Of a stretch of DNA of 44,027 nucleotides, positions 9,142 to 16,590 are shown piece after piece. Below the pieces are notes generated by a model. It was not told where the DNA came from. It worked only from the letters and a program-made list of their open reading frames with translations, and did no database searches. Position 1 is the first letter of the stretch, and the number at the start of each line of letters is the position of its first letter. The DNA is from Armatimonadaceae bacterium (GTDB taxonomy: Bacteria; Armatimonadota; Armatimonadia; Armatimonadales; Armatimonadaceae): the NCBI GenBank assembly GCA_030446525.1, contig JAUJNC010000004.1:19553-63579 (forward strand), in the 5' to 3' direction. The position numbers and the translations under genes are program-made.

Positions 9142-9678
9142 ATGCGCCCGGTACGCTACAACGTGGCCGCGAGCCTCGACGGCTACATCGCGGGCCCCGG
9201 CGGCGAGTTCGACTGGATCCCCGCGGACCCCGCCGTCGACTTCGCCGCGCTCTTCGCCCGGGTGGACACGGTGCTCCTGGGCCGCCGCACTTACGAGGCG
9301 GTGCGACAGGCGGGCGGCTCCCCGTGGCCGGCTGGCGCCCGAGTGTACGTCTTCTCGCGCACCCTGCGGCCCGCCGATCACCCGGGCGTGACCGTCGTCG
9401 CCGGCGAGGCGGGGGCGGCGGTGGCCGCGCTGCGCGCCGAGGCGGGCGACGGCGAAATCTGGCTGTTCGGCGGCGGGGCGCTGTTCCGCGACCTGCTCGC
9501 CGCCGCGCAGGTGGACGCCGTCGAGGTCACGGTCGTCCCGGTCCTACTCGGGGCCGGCGTGCCGCTGCTGCCGGCCGGCGCGCCCCGGACGGCGCTGGCG
9601 CTCACCCGCTCCCAGGTGTACCCGAGCGGCATGGTGGGCCTGCACTACGCCGTGCCGGGTGCCGCGCGCCTGACGTAA
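9142..9678 (+). CDS. Dihydrofolate-reductase-family protein (RibD C-terminal domain type)
   Basis: 178 residues. The start region YNVAASLDGYIAGPGGEFDWI is the hallmark of the RibD C-terminal/DHFR-like reductase family. LLGRRTYE near residue 40 and the nucleotide-binding loop IWLFGGGALFRDLL near residue 111 support it. Such stand-alone proteins are NADPH-dependent reductases of mostly unknown substrate; this is neither FolA nor RibD. The ATG at 9142 is preceded by AGGA and matches the family N-terminus, so an in-frame start at 9058 is rejected. It heads a run of small co-oriented genes separated by inverted repeats. Confidence 0.88.
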   Translation: MRPVRYNVAASLDGYIAGPGGEFDWIPADPAVDFAALFARVDTVLLGRRTYEAVRQAGGSPWPAGARVYVFSRTLRPADHPGVTVVAGEAGAAVAALRAEAGDGEIWLFGGGALFRDLLAAAQVDAVEVTVVPVLLGAGVPLLPAGAPRTALALTRSQVYPSGMVGLHYAVPGAARLT

Positions 9679-9682
9679 CGTT

Positions 9683-10191
9683 GTGGTTGAGGCCACCGGC
9701 CGGCCATTGTCATCAGGTCAGGTTCAGCGCAGCCGGTGGCGCAACCGACATCTCGGGCGGCAACTCGAGTGCGCATACGCCAGCCCTGCGTGGCCGCGAG
9801 CGCCGGGGCGGGTGATCGTCTCGGATATCAGCGGCGACAGCCGCGGCGGCCACAGCCGGCAGGTTCGGTACACCTATGTCGTCGATGGGCGCCGCTGCCG
9901 GGGTACGACCGTGTGCTTCGGGCGAAACCGCGCCCGGGAAACCGCGCCGGGGTTGATTACATGCGGCGCGTGGTAGCGCGCTACCCGCAAGGCAGTGTCA
10001 TGCGGCCTTTCTACCAGCCGAACAAAGCCTCGGTTTCGGTGCTTGAGCCGGGCGTGGATCGGAGGGAGCTTTGGAACATGGGTCTCGCGTTTCTCTTCTT
10101 CGAGGGCCTGTTTTTCGGCCCCGTGACGTGGGGCTGCTTCTGGGCGAGCCGCTACTGGCGGCGTCAGCTCGCCCAAGCGCCCGGCCAGTGA
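9683..10191 (+). pseudogene. DUF3592-like membrane protein, frameshifted
   Basis: Two frames together read as a DUF3592 protein. The first (to about 9945) gives WPRAPGRVIVSDISG and VRYTYVVDGRRCRGTTV. The second (from about 9950) gives VVARYPQGSVMRPFYQP, ASVSVLEPG and a C-terminal hydrophobic segment. This order of a Y-x-Y-x-V strand, a RYP-G turn, Y-x-P and SVL-PG is typical of DUF3592. One shift near 9930-9950 is needed. The N-terminal membrane helix common in the family is not visible, so the 5' end is missing or out of frame. Function unknown. Confidence 0.6.
9692..9740. repeat. Inverted repeat downstream of the DHFR-like gene
   Basis: Arms GCCACCGGC (9692-9700) and GCCGGTGGC (9732-9740) are perfect 9-base complements around a 31-base loop. 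GTTG and CAAC just outside extend the pairing with a bulge. The loop contains CAGGTTCAGCGC, which resembles the inner half of the attC-like elements further downstream. It lies 13 bases after the DHFR-like stop, so it could also end transcription, although no T-run follows. Confidence 0.45.
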
Positions 10192-10245
10192 AATCCGCGT
10201 GCCGCCGGGCGGCCGGGGGTGTCCTGCCAAAGTAAGAGGGGGCGT

Positions 10246-10539
10246 ATGTCGATTTCTTCACACCTTGTGTTGACCATTATCTCCCAGATGGCCGGATTAT
10301 TCGGGGGGTTCCTGCTCTTCATTTATAGCTACCACTGCTCAAATCCGCTCCCGCCACCGGTGAGCATGCTCCTTTTCGCGCTGCCCGGTTTCTTCGTTCC
10401 AAAGCTCCTCTTTCGCCATGTGATTCCCGCCAAATGTCCGGCATGCGAACAACCTGCTTTCCCACGCGGTTCGCGTTCCGTAATGTATCGGTGTACCGTT
10501 TGCAGGCAGGAACATCACACCAACGTCAGCGAAGGATAA
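10246..10539 (+). CDS. Small two-helix membrane protein with C-terminal zinc ribbon
   Basis: 97 residues. Two hydrophobic helices (about residues 6-26 and 36-52) are followed by a ribbon with CPAC near residue 65 and CTVC near residue 83. These four cysteines probably bind one zinc. AGAGGGGG 5 bases upstream fixes the ATG at 10246. I do not recognise the family. It lies in the run of small genes between 9.1 and 12.3 kb. Confidence 0.7.
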   Translation: MSISSHLVLTIISQMAGLFGGFLLFIYSYHCSNPLPPPVSMLLFALPGFFVPKLLFRHVIPAKCPACEQPAFPRGSRSVMYRCTVCRQEHHTNVSEG

Positions 10540-10540
10540 G

Positions 10541-10599
10541 CGGGTGCGCATGGTCCGTTGGTCCGTATCGGCTCTTTACCACCAGTCTGAAGGCGCACC
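10541..10599. repeat. Inverted repeat before the secreted-protein gene
   Basis: GGTGCGC (about 10543-10549) is complementary to GCGCACC (about 10592-10598), immediately before the next ATG at 10600. The pairing could affect translation initiation or be a remnant of an inter-gene element. No further support. Confidence 0.3.
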
Positions 10600-11331
10600 A
10601 TGAAACGCTATGCACTGCTGAGCATCACGATCGGCTTGTTGGCTCCTGCTGCCGCTTCCCGGCAAGCTACAGAATTGACGCTGCGGCTCGTTCCCATCCG
10701 GCAGGGGATTTCCGAAGACAAGCGGCAAGCAGAGGCGGAGATCGTTACGAAGGCCCGTAACGTCGGGATTGATCTGCGCGATCCCAGCCATCCATTGCTG
10801 GTCCATTCTTACAAGGATGGCCGCCTGTTCTATGTCTTCTACAAAACGATGGGGCGAGCCTCCGGGCCCCGGAGCTACCTCATCCAGCGCATCCGCAAGG
10901 TGGAGCGGTTCTACGCTTCTCCCGGCGACGCGAAACCAAGGACACAGGAGACGTTTCTTGTCGAAGCCTTCAAGCTCCGTGAGGGGAGCATGAAAAAAGC
11001 GGACCAGCATTACGGCAGTTACGGCATCTCAAGCTATCACAAGCGCGAAGTCGTCAAGGAATACGAGATCGGCTTCGGCCAGATCGACAACATCGCCAGC
11101 GGTGCGCGATGGCCGTTCGAAAGGAGCGTCCTCTACAAGCGAATCCAGGATTACAGCCCCGACCGTACGATCTACGATCGCGTGACGTTTGCGCGGTCGA
11201 AAAAGTGGACGCTGGCCGTGACTTTCGACCGCACCGGAGGGTATTCGATCCGGTCACCTGAGCTGGGCTTTGATGTGCCCACGACTTTGCCGCTTACACG
11301 GGAACCCGAACCGAAGCCGGCAATGAAGTGA
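10600..11331 (+). CDS. Secreted protein of unknown function
   Basis: 243 residues. A standard signal peptide (MKRYALLSITIGLLAPAAA, cleaved after about residue 20) precedes a soluble, charged mixed alpha/beta domain with many aromatic residues. I recognise no domain and no catalytic motif. The base composition is more balanced than in the surrounding housekeeping genes. An attC-like palindrome begins 60 bases after the stop, making this a plausible gene-cassette unit. Confidence 0.7.
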   Translation: MKRYALLSITIGLLAPAAASRQATELTLRLVPIRQGISEDKRQAEAEIVTKARNVGIDLRDPSHPLLVHSYKDGRLFYVFYKTMGRASGPRSYLIQRIRKVERFYASPGDAKPRTQETFLVEAFKLREGSMKKADQHYGSYGISSYHKREVVKEYEIGFGQIDNIASGARWPFERSVLYKRIQDYSPDRTIYDRVTFARSKKWTLAVTFDRTGGYSIRSPELGFDVPTTLPLTREPEPKPAMK

Positions 11332-11390
11332 ACCGTCCGCAAGAGGGTGGCGGGTGCTCGCAGGGCGGCAACTCGGGGGCAGGTGGGAGC

Positions 11391-11482
11391 CGCCCAACAA
11401 ATCACTGCAGGGGACGCGAATGCCGCCGGTTCCTTGCGGTACAGCGTCCGCATCTCCGCGCCCCTGAGTTTTGCCGTTCGGC
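11391..11482 (+). repeat. attC-like imperfect palindrome (element A)
   Basis: The left end GCCCAAC faces right end GTTCGGC, which is one base from perfect pairing with it. Inside, ACTGCAGGGG pairs with CCCCTGAGT leaving a single unpaired G, and CGCG plus ATGC pair with GCAT plus CGCG. The centre has a small CCGC/GCGG stem. Outer 7-base cores with AAC/GTT, inner arms carrying an extrahelical base, and a size near 90 bases are the features of integron attC sites. The right core departs from the GTTRRRY consensus. Its left half recurs at about 12208-12255. Confidence 0.5.
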
Positions 11483-11533
11483 CTTGCGACACTCATCTCG
11501 GGTGCGCGCCGCCGGTGGGAGTATGGAAACCTG

Positions 11534-12124
11534 ATGAGTCACTGTCCCGATACTATGTCGCTGCTTGAAGCACGGGCGCTCTTCTTTCGGCGTGCGAACC
11601 TGGGCCACGATGGCGGCTACACGGACCGGTGGGTGAGGGTGGAGTCCAAGCCAATCCCCTTTTACTTCCCCAACACACAAGCACGCGCTGCGGCGGCCCG
11701 CCTGCACGACCTGCACCACATCGCTGCTGAGTACCAAACCGACTGGCCGGGCGAGGCCGAGATTGCTGCCTGGGAGATTGCCAGCGGGTGCGCGCACCAC
11801 TACTGGGCGTGGATTCTGAATTTGGGAGCATTTACCATCGGCATGGCGCTCTACCCCAAACGGCTCTTCCGTGCCTTCGTCCGGGGGCGGCATGCGACCA
11901 ATCTCTACAAAGAGGGCTTTGCCGAGTCGTGTCTGGGAAACGTCACCGTAGGAGAGTTACGCGATCAGTTTGGTCTGGCAGGGGCTTACCGGGCTGCCTG
12001 TCCCGCCGACGTAGCTTGGTTTGCCGTTTGGTGTATAGTGGGTGTTCTCTGGCATGGGATGTTGGCGGTGCTCGGAACGGTCGCTCTTTGGGTTGTGTGG
12101 CGTCTATGGCTGCTCGTCCGATAG
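11534..12124 (+). CDS. Membrane protein with Coq4-type HDxxH-x11-E motif
   Basis: 196 residues. Near residues 60-80 the sequence LHDLHH, then TDWPGE, satisfies HDxxH-x11-E, the metal-ligand motif described for the ubiquinone-biosynthesis protein Coq4. Residues around it (GEAEIAAWE) are also conserved-looking. The C-terminal half has hydrophobic segments near residues 95-110 and 160-190, suggesting membrane association. No quinone-biosynthesis genes are nearby, so a role in quinone metabolism is inference. ATG 11534 is chosen; an in-frame ATG at 11555 is possible. It is bracketed by two attC-like elements. Confidence 0.65.
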   Translation: MSHCPDTMSLLEARALFFRRANLGHDGGYTDRWVRVESKPIPFYFPNTQARAAAARLHDLHHIAAEYQTDWPGEAEIAAWEIASGCAHHYWAWILNLGAFTIGMALYPKRLFRAFVRGRHATNLYKEGFAESCLGNVTVGELRDQFGLAGAYRAACPADVAWFAVWCIVGVLWHGMLAVLGTVALWVVWRLWLLVR

Positions 12125-12205
12125 CGCCCAGCCCGCAAAAGTGCCGCTGTCTGTTGGTGGGTCGGTGTGCCGTGCCGGCGGGAGCGCATCGCCGAACGAT
12201 GCATT

Positions 12206-12255
12206 TGGCCGCCGAACCAGGCATTGCACCGGACGCGAATGCACCCGTACCTTGC
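12206..12255 (+). repeat. attC-like half element (element B)
   Basis: From about 12208 the sequence GCCGCCGAAC onward matches the left half of element A (11388-11440) at roughly four of five positions. The match includes the 12-base identity GGACGCGAATGC and a following CCTTGC. The core GCCGAAC is exactly the complement of element A's right core. No matching right half follows, so this copy is incomplete or interrupted by the broken gene after it. It starts about 82 bases after the Coq4-motif gene. Confidence 0.45.
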
Positions 12256-12360
12256 CCTGCTCGACTCCGTATCCACCCTCCTGCCGCGCGGCCCGACCAG
12301 ACGGGCGCCCTCCACCCTGCCGCCGCGCGGGAACGAAGGCCCCGCCGTTGTGCCCGCAGG

Positions 12361-13600
12361 GATGACCGCGTGCCCTGTACGTCGCTCCGCAGAACGCCGA
12401 CGAGGGCGCGGGCCGCTCGTGCGGCCCGGCAGCGAGGCTTCAACCGGCTTTGGGTGCCCGCGGGAGAGACGCCGGACGCGACGCTGCTCGCGGCGATACA
12501 GGCAGGCAAGGAGAACGACCTGCCGGTCTTTGCCGTCGTGCGCGTTTCTGCCCCGGGCGAACGTCGCCTCCGGAGCGCGCCCGGCCGGTGCCCCGCGGGC
12601 CGCAACGGGGAACGAAGCGCAGACAACATCTCATCCTGGGCGAGACGATCCGCGATTACGCCGCCCGGCGGCTTCGGGCGAAACTGGCGCCGAAGGACCC
12701 GCAACTACCGGCCCTGCTCGCCCGCTACAGCGAGGACTGGCGGCGCCCCGATCTGCCCGCCACGCAGACCGAACTGAGCGGGCGGCTCATCGCATGCGCG
12801 GCGACACCGGGCCTGGCCGGGCTGGTCCTCGATGATATCGCCGCGCGGCTATGCCGACCCCGGCGACGAGCGCACACTGGACGTGGAAGGGGGTGCCTGG
12901 GACCTGGGTTACACGCCCGCGCTGCGCCTGGCCTTTCTGCGGCGGGAAGGTATCGATCCTGTGGACGTACCGCCGCTGGACTACAAAACCACAATCTGTA
13001 CCGCAGCGACGCCAGCCTGCCGTTCTTCCCGGGCGGCGCGTTCGAAAAGCGCCGCGCCGGCGGCGGGGATAGCGCCCGACCCCGGTCAGAGAAGGCCGCT
13101 GGGGCGCTGGAAGTCGCTGCGCTACGAGACCAACGTGCGCCTTTTAAGCGCCTTGTTCGCCGCCGTGCGCTGTCGGCCGGACACTCCCCCTGCTGGTCCG
13201 CAGTCGCTCCGATTCGTACGAGAACGATTTCGGCGCTGGTTCGCCTTGTGGGATAAGCCGGACGTGCTGCCGCGCCGGACGTACGCGGCGCAGGGCAAGG
13301 ATGCGGCGCGGGAGGCCAAGGCACAGGGCGCCGGGTTCTGCTGAGTCTGGCCTACGACGGCCGCGCCGACCCGGCGCCGGACCCGGCGATTGGCCCGGGC
13401 GCCTGGCACACCGTCTCGAAGGCTTTCTAGAGGCCATGGGAGGTGGCTGGGACGGCCTCGTTCTCGACCTGCGGAGAGCGCGCCTGTGGGGAAGGCGCTT
13501 GCCTCGCCGGGCGCCTTGGCGCCTACCTGCAGGGACCCGGGCGCGTGCCGGCGCCCCAAAGCCGGCTCGCGCTGACGCCGCAATCCGCGTGCAGGAGGGA
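12361..13600 (+). pseudogene. Broken gene, possibly glycosyl-hydrolase-like, many frameshifts
   Basis: Coherent peptide blocks occur in changing plus-strand frames. RGFNRLWVPAGETPDATLLA and ENDLPVFAVVRV lie near 12430-12550. RDYAARRLRAKLAPKDPQLP lies near 12650. DLGYTPALRLAFLRREGIDP lies near 12900-12960. LRYETNVRLLSALFAAVR is near 13120, and GGWDGLVLDLR near 13440. The order fits a family-10-hydrolase-like or related large secreted protein of a kind I associate with Armatimonadota; the assignment is tentative. At least five shifts are needed. Either the gene is decayed or the consensus is poor. Start and stop cannot be fixed, and no signal peptide is visible. Confidence 0.5.
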
Positions 13601-13605
13601 AGCGG

Positions 13606-13773
13606 ATGTTCTCGTTCATTACCCGGGGCTTGCCGGCGGCTTTGTGCCTTTTTGGCTGTCGCCCCGGTCGCGCTCGCCTGCGTGGAACCCTGCTGCTTTG
13701 CACGGGGCTGTTGGGGGCCGGCGCGGCGGCAGTGCGCAGGCGGCGCAAGGCGAACACGAGGGCGGCAGTGTAA
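13606..13773 (+). CDS. Possible small membrane-tail protein
   Basis: 55 codons from an ATG preceded by a near-perfect AGGAGGG site 7 bases upstream. The product has one hydrophobic stretch ending LLGAGAAAVRRRRK, which resembles the helix-plus-arginine end of PEP-CTERM tails but lacks the PEP motif. It lies at the end of the broken gene and could instead be that gene's C-terminus in another frame. The following 258 bases (13774-14031) contain no further gene. Confidence 0.3.
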   Translation: MFSFITRGLPAALCLFGCRPGRARLRGTLLLCTGLLGAGAAAVRRRRKANTRAAV

Positions 13774-14031
13774 GAGCAAGAAACGTAAGCGACAGCGCAA
13801 ACGCGAACTACCCGTGAAGGCTTGCGCGACAGGGCGCTACGGGTGGCTCTCTCCGGCCACCCTCCAGGCGCCCGAGGAGGAGGGCAAGGGCGGCCTCGGC
13901 CATTGTCTTTGGTAGAGATCCTGGGTAGCTTGTGCGTCGCGCGGCTCGCCCTCCGCCGATGACGAATCTACGACGAAAGCGGCGACCGGCGTAGAAATTC
14001 TTTGTTAGAAACGACCAATAAAGGCGACAGC

Positions 14032-14274
14032 ATGAAAGCACGGGTTCGGAAGTGGGGCAACCGCTTGGCGCTGCGTATCCCCAAATCTTTCGCCGCGGAA
14101 ACGCAGATCGAACAAGATACGCTCGTCGAAGTGTCACTTCTGGACGGCAAGATCGTGGTGTCTCCCGTCCGGCAGCCGAAGGTGACGCTGGAACAGCGGC
14201 TGGCCAACGTCACCGAGCAGAATCTCCACCAGGAACTCGATACGGGGCGAGCGGTCGGCGGCGAGGTCTGGTGA
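14032..14274 (+). CDS. mazE: MazE-type antitoxin (AbrB-fold DNA-binding)
   Basis: 80 residues. The N-terminus MKARVRKWGNRLALRIPKSF is the classic AbrB/MazE swapped-hairpin DNA-binding motif. The C-terminus, which would bind and block a MazF toxin, follows a short acidic helix. AAAGG precedes the ATG at 14032; an upstream in-frame start at 14002 would add residues foreign to the family. MazE usually represses its own promoter. The toxin start overlaps its stop (GTGA), but the toxin is truncated (see 14271-14342), leaving an antitoxin without a working partner here. Confidence 0.85.
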   Translation: MKARVRKWGNRLALRIPKSFAAETQIEQDTLVEVSLLDGKIVVSPVRQPKVTLEQRLANVTEQNLHQELDTGRAVGGEVW

Positions 14275-14342
14275 GCGCCGCTGCCGCTGCGCCTTACGTT
14301 CCGGAGCGCGGCGACGTCTTTGCCGGTGCGCTTCCGGGTTGA
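14271..14342 (+). pseudogene. MazF toxin remnant, N-terminus only
   Basis: A GTG start overlapping the mazE stop opens a 23-codon frame. Its residues AAAPYVPERGDVF match the beginning of MazF/PemK toxins, which typically read YVPERGDVVW. Similarity ends after residue 17 and a stop follows. The conserved toxin core is absent. The sequence continues directly into an unrelated GH16-like tail, so a deletion or misjoin falls at about 14318-14326. Confidence 0.6.
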
Positions 14343-14370
14343 TTACGTCCGCGTGTACCAGAAACGCGCC
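14320..14370 (+). pseudogene. GH16-like C-terminal fragment
   Basis: One frame reads VRFRVDYVRVYQKRAP. A final strand of the form V-D-Y-V-R-V-Y-Q closes family-16 glycoside hydrolases (laminarinases) and related concanavalin-like domains. Only this last strand is present and nothing upstream belongs to such an enzyme. It is read as a leftover 3' end joined to the MazF remnant. The evidence is short, so moderate confidence only. Confidence 0.4.
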
Positions 14371-14447
14371 CCGGCGGGTAGCAGGAGGCACGGGCGCCCG
14401 CGCCGAAATACCTGCCGTGAACACGGCAACGGAGGACAGGTTAACGT

Positions 14448-15443
14448 ATGGATAAGCGCTTCGACGTTTTCGGGATGTGCAACGCTTTGTTCGACATACA
14501 GGCCGAGGTGCGGGACGACGTTCTGTCGGAGCTGGGGCTGCCCAAGGGCGCCATGCTCCTCCTGGAGGAGGAGCAGCAGCGGCAGATCGTGCCGCGTATC
14601 TATACGCACATCGTGAACACGGAGGCGGGTGGTTCCGGCGCGAACACGATGATCGGGCTGGCCCTGCTGGGAGGGCAGGCCTGCTACACGAGTCGGGTCG
14701 GGGGCGACGAGCACGGCGCGCTGTACCGGCAGGGGCTGACCCAGCAGGGCGTCCAGCCGAACCTGGGGGTGGGCGAGGGGAACACCGGCATCTCGCTGAT
14801 CCTCGTCACCCCGGACGCGCAGCGGACGATGTGTACGTATCTGGGCCGCTCGCGCGAGCTGCGGCGCGAGGACGTGAACGTCGAGGATCTGCGCGCGAGC
14901 CGCTACCTATACATCACCGGGTACCTGTGGGACACGGAGAACCAGAAGGAGGCGGTTCTGTACGCCATGCGGGAGGCCAACCGCGCCGGGGTCAAGGTCG
15001 CGCTCAGCCTGTCCGACCCCTTCTGCGTGGACCGCCACAAAGACGACTTCCGGCGCCTGCTCCGCGAACACGTGGACGTGCTGTTCGGCAACTGCCAGGA
15101 GGCGCAGGCGCTCACGGACACCGACAACCCCAAGGATGCGGTGCGCGCACTGGCCGGGCACAGCGACATCGCCGTGGTGACCGTCGACGAGAAGGGGTCG
15201 CTGATCCAGCAGGGGGACGACCTGTACGAGATCCCGGTATACCCGGTGACGGCGGTGGACACGACCGGCGCGGGCGACATGTACGCCGCGGGCCTGCTGT
15301 ACGGCCTGACCCGGGGCCTGCCGCTCGACGTCACCGGCCGCATCGCCTCCTACGCCGCCGCGCAGGTGGTCGCCAAACTGGGCCCGCGCCTCGAGAGCAT
15401 CGACGACGCCATGATCGCCCAGATCCGTGACGGCGACGCGTAA
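14448..15443 (+). CDS. PfkB-family carbohydrate/nucleoside kinase
   Basis: 331 residues and intact. The N-terminal glycine-rich GGSGANTMIGLALLGG (about residues 61-76) with GDEHG, and the C-terminal DTTGAGDMYAAGLLYG (about 269-284) containing the catalytic Asp and anion hole, are the two PfkB signatures. It phosphorylates a sugar or nucleoside using ATP in the cytoplasm. The N-terminal spacing and the long segment before GGSG resemble adenosine/fructokinase-like members; the exact substrate is open. GGAGGACAGG precedes the ATG. It stands alone between the mazE region and the AAA/TOPRIM pair. Confidence 0.9.
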   Translation: MDKRFDVFGMCNALFDIQAEVRDDVLSELGLPKGAMLLLEEEQQRQIVPRIYTHIVNTEAGGSGANTMIGLALLGGQACYTSRVGGDEHGALYRQGLTQQGVQPNLGVGEGNTGISLILVTPDAQRTMCTYLGRSRELRREDVNVEDLRASRYLYITGYLWDTENQKEAVLYAMREANRAGVKVALSLSDPFCVDRHKDDFRRLLREHVDVLFGNCQEAQALTDTDNPKDAVRALAGHSDIAVVTVDEKGSLIQQGDDLYEIPVYPVTAVDTTGAGDMYAAGLLYGLTRGLPLDVTGRIASYAAAQVVAKLGPRLESIDDAMIAQIRDGDA

Positions 15444-15479
15444 AACCTGTAGAATACAATATCCTGAGGAGTACGGTGC

Positions 15480-15499
15480 TATAATAAACCCGTATACGG
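15480..15499 (+). promoter_or_regulatory. Candidate promoter -10 with overlapping palindrome
   Basis: TATAAT at 15480-15485 is followed at once by the perfect 10-base palindrome CCGTATACGG (15490-15499), which would cover the transcription start. The -35 region is poor (CAATAT at about 15457). This is the layout of a repressor operator on a promoter. It would drive the ATPase/TOPRIM pair. Confidence 0.45.
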
Positions 15500-15519
15500 C
15501 GAGGTGACACGCCGCGTCC

Positions 15520-15548
15520 CGTGCAGGTTGTTCGATACCACCTGCACG
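15520..15548. promoter_or_regulatory. Inverted repeat in the leader of the ATPase gene
   Basis: CGTGCAGGT (15520-15528) and ACCTGCACG (15540-15548) are perfect complements around an 11-base loop, ending 16 bases before the ATPase ATG and followed by TTT. It could be a second operator, an attenuator-like hairpin controlling the pair, or a weak terminator of the upstream kinase transcript. Confidence 0.5.
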
Positions 15549-15564
15549 TTTGGGAACTGCCTAT

Positions 15565-16590
15565 ATGATTCGGTCTGTTGAGATAATGGGCTTACGAGGA
15601 ATTCAAGAGGGAAAGCTGGAAGATCTGACCCCTCTCGTCGTGCTGGTCGGGCCGAATGGGTCCGGGAAGAGTACGATCCTCGACGCGTTGCTGATCGGAG
15701 CAAATCCCAACCCGGGCGACGCTATCGGTCGCTCGGTGCGTCGGCGCCTCGGCGTCAGCCGTGGCGCGCGCTGGTTGCTTTGGAGAGGGGGCAAGGGTGA
15801 CGAAACTGAGATCAGAGTGACAACACACAAAGGTGCATGGCGAGAATGCTTGCTCAGTCTCGACCCAGCAGTCCCGGAAAAAGAACAGATGGCTCGAATT
15901 TGGTGCGATGTCCTTGATAAAGGAGCGTCTGGTCAACAGCGCGATATAGAGGGGAACCATAGGGTTCATGTCAACTTTAGCCCCGGCAACAGTTACAGCT
16001 CGGGGGAGTTGTTTATTGCCCTGGAAGGAGTACCAGACGTGAGCCTTATTGAGGCTCATGAAAGTGAGCCTCAAGCACCCCTGCATCAACTCTACACGAA
16101 AACGGTCGAACAAGGGCGCCGTAAGGAAGCTAGAGCGATTATTGCCGAAGTGGTTCCCGGCGTGAGCGACATCGAGATTCTCACCGAGGGCGATTCTCCG
16201 ATTATCTACCTCGTCTACGAGGATTACAGTGTGCCGGCAGCCCTGGCGGGCGACGGGATCCAGTCTTTGCTGCGACTGAGCCTGGAGCTTGCTTCGCGTC
16301 CTGACGGAGTTGTGCTCCTGGAGGAACCAGAGGTCCACCAGCATCCTGGTGCGATCCGGCAAAGCGCGCGGGCTATACTTGCTGCCATACGTCGAGGGAT
16401 TCAGATTGTAATCACCACGCACAGCTTGGAGTTGATTGACGCATTGCTGGCAGAGGCGCGCGACGACGAAGAACTTGAAAAGCTTGCCGTCTACCGACTC
16501 CAACTCAAAGAAGGTTGTTTGAGGTCGCACTGCGTTCCCGGTCCTGACGTCGCCTTTGCGCGGACCCAAATCGGCGACGACCTACGGTGA
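15565..16590 (+). CDS. AAA15/OLD-type ATPase, candidate defence gene
   Basis: 341 residues. The N-terminus begins with the SMC/OLD-style strand (IRSVEIMGLRGI). Walker A GPNGSGKST is near residue 29-37, Walker B VVLLEEPEVHQHP near 248-260, and a sensor-like ITTHSLEL near 285. The ABC-like DGIQSLLRLSL segment precedes Walker B. No nuclease domain is fused; the next gene, starting on the base after this stop, supplies a TOPRIM-like domain. Codon use is visibly less GC-rich than in neighbours, a sign of acquisition. The ATG at 15565 is preferred to an in-frame TTG at 15550, though its ribosome site is weak. Related ATPases act in OLD, Gabija and PARIS anti-phage systems; membership here is inference. 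Confidence 0.85.
   Translation: MIRSVEIMGLRGIQEGKLEDLTPLVVLVGPNGSGKSTILDALLIGANPNPGDAIGRSVRRRLGVSRGARWLLWRGGKGDETEIRVTTHKGAWRECLLSLDPAVPEKEQMARIWCDVLDKGASGQQRDIEGNHRVHVNFSPGNSYSSGELFIALEGVPDVSLIEAHESEPQAPLHQLYTKTVEQGRRKEARAIIAEVVPGVSDIEILTEGDSPIIYLVYEDYSVPAALAGDGIQSLLRLSLELASRPDGVVLLEEPEVHQHPGAIRQSARAILAAIRRGIQIVITTHSLELIDALLAEARDDEELEKLAVYRLQLKEGCLRSHCVPGPDVAFARTQIGDDLR

Noticed and set aside
9692..9740. A further complete attC site after the DHFR-like gene
   Set aside because: The inner sequence is similar, but the outer cores have GTT on the left and AAC on the right, the reverse of attC. It is reported only as an inverted repeat.
12125..14031. Insertion sequence or prophage as the cause of the disordered region
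   Set aside because: No transposase, integrase or phage protein and no terminal inverted repeats or target duplication were found; frameshifts in one host-type gene explain it better.
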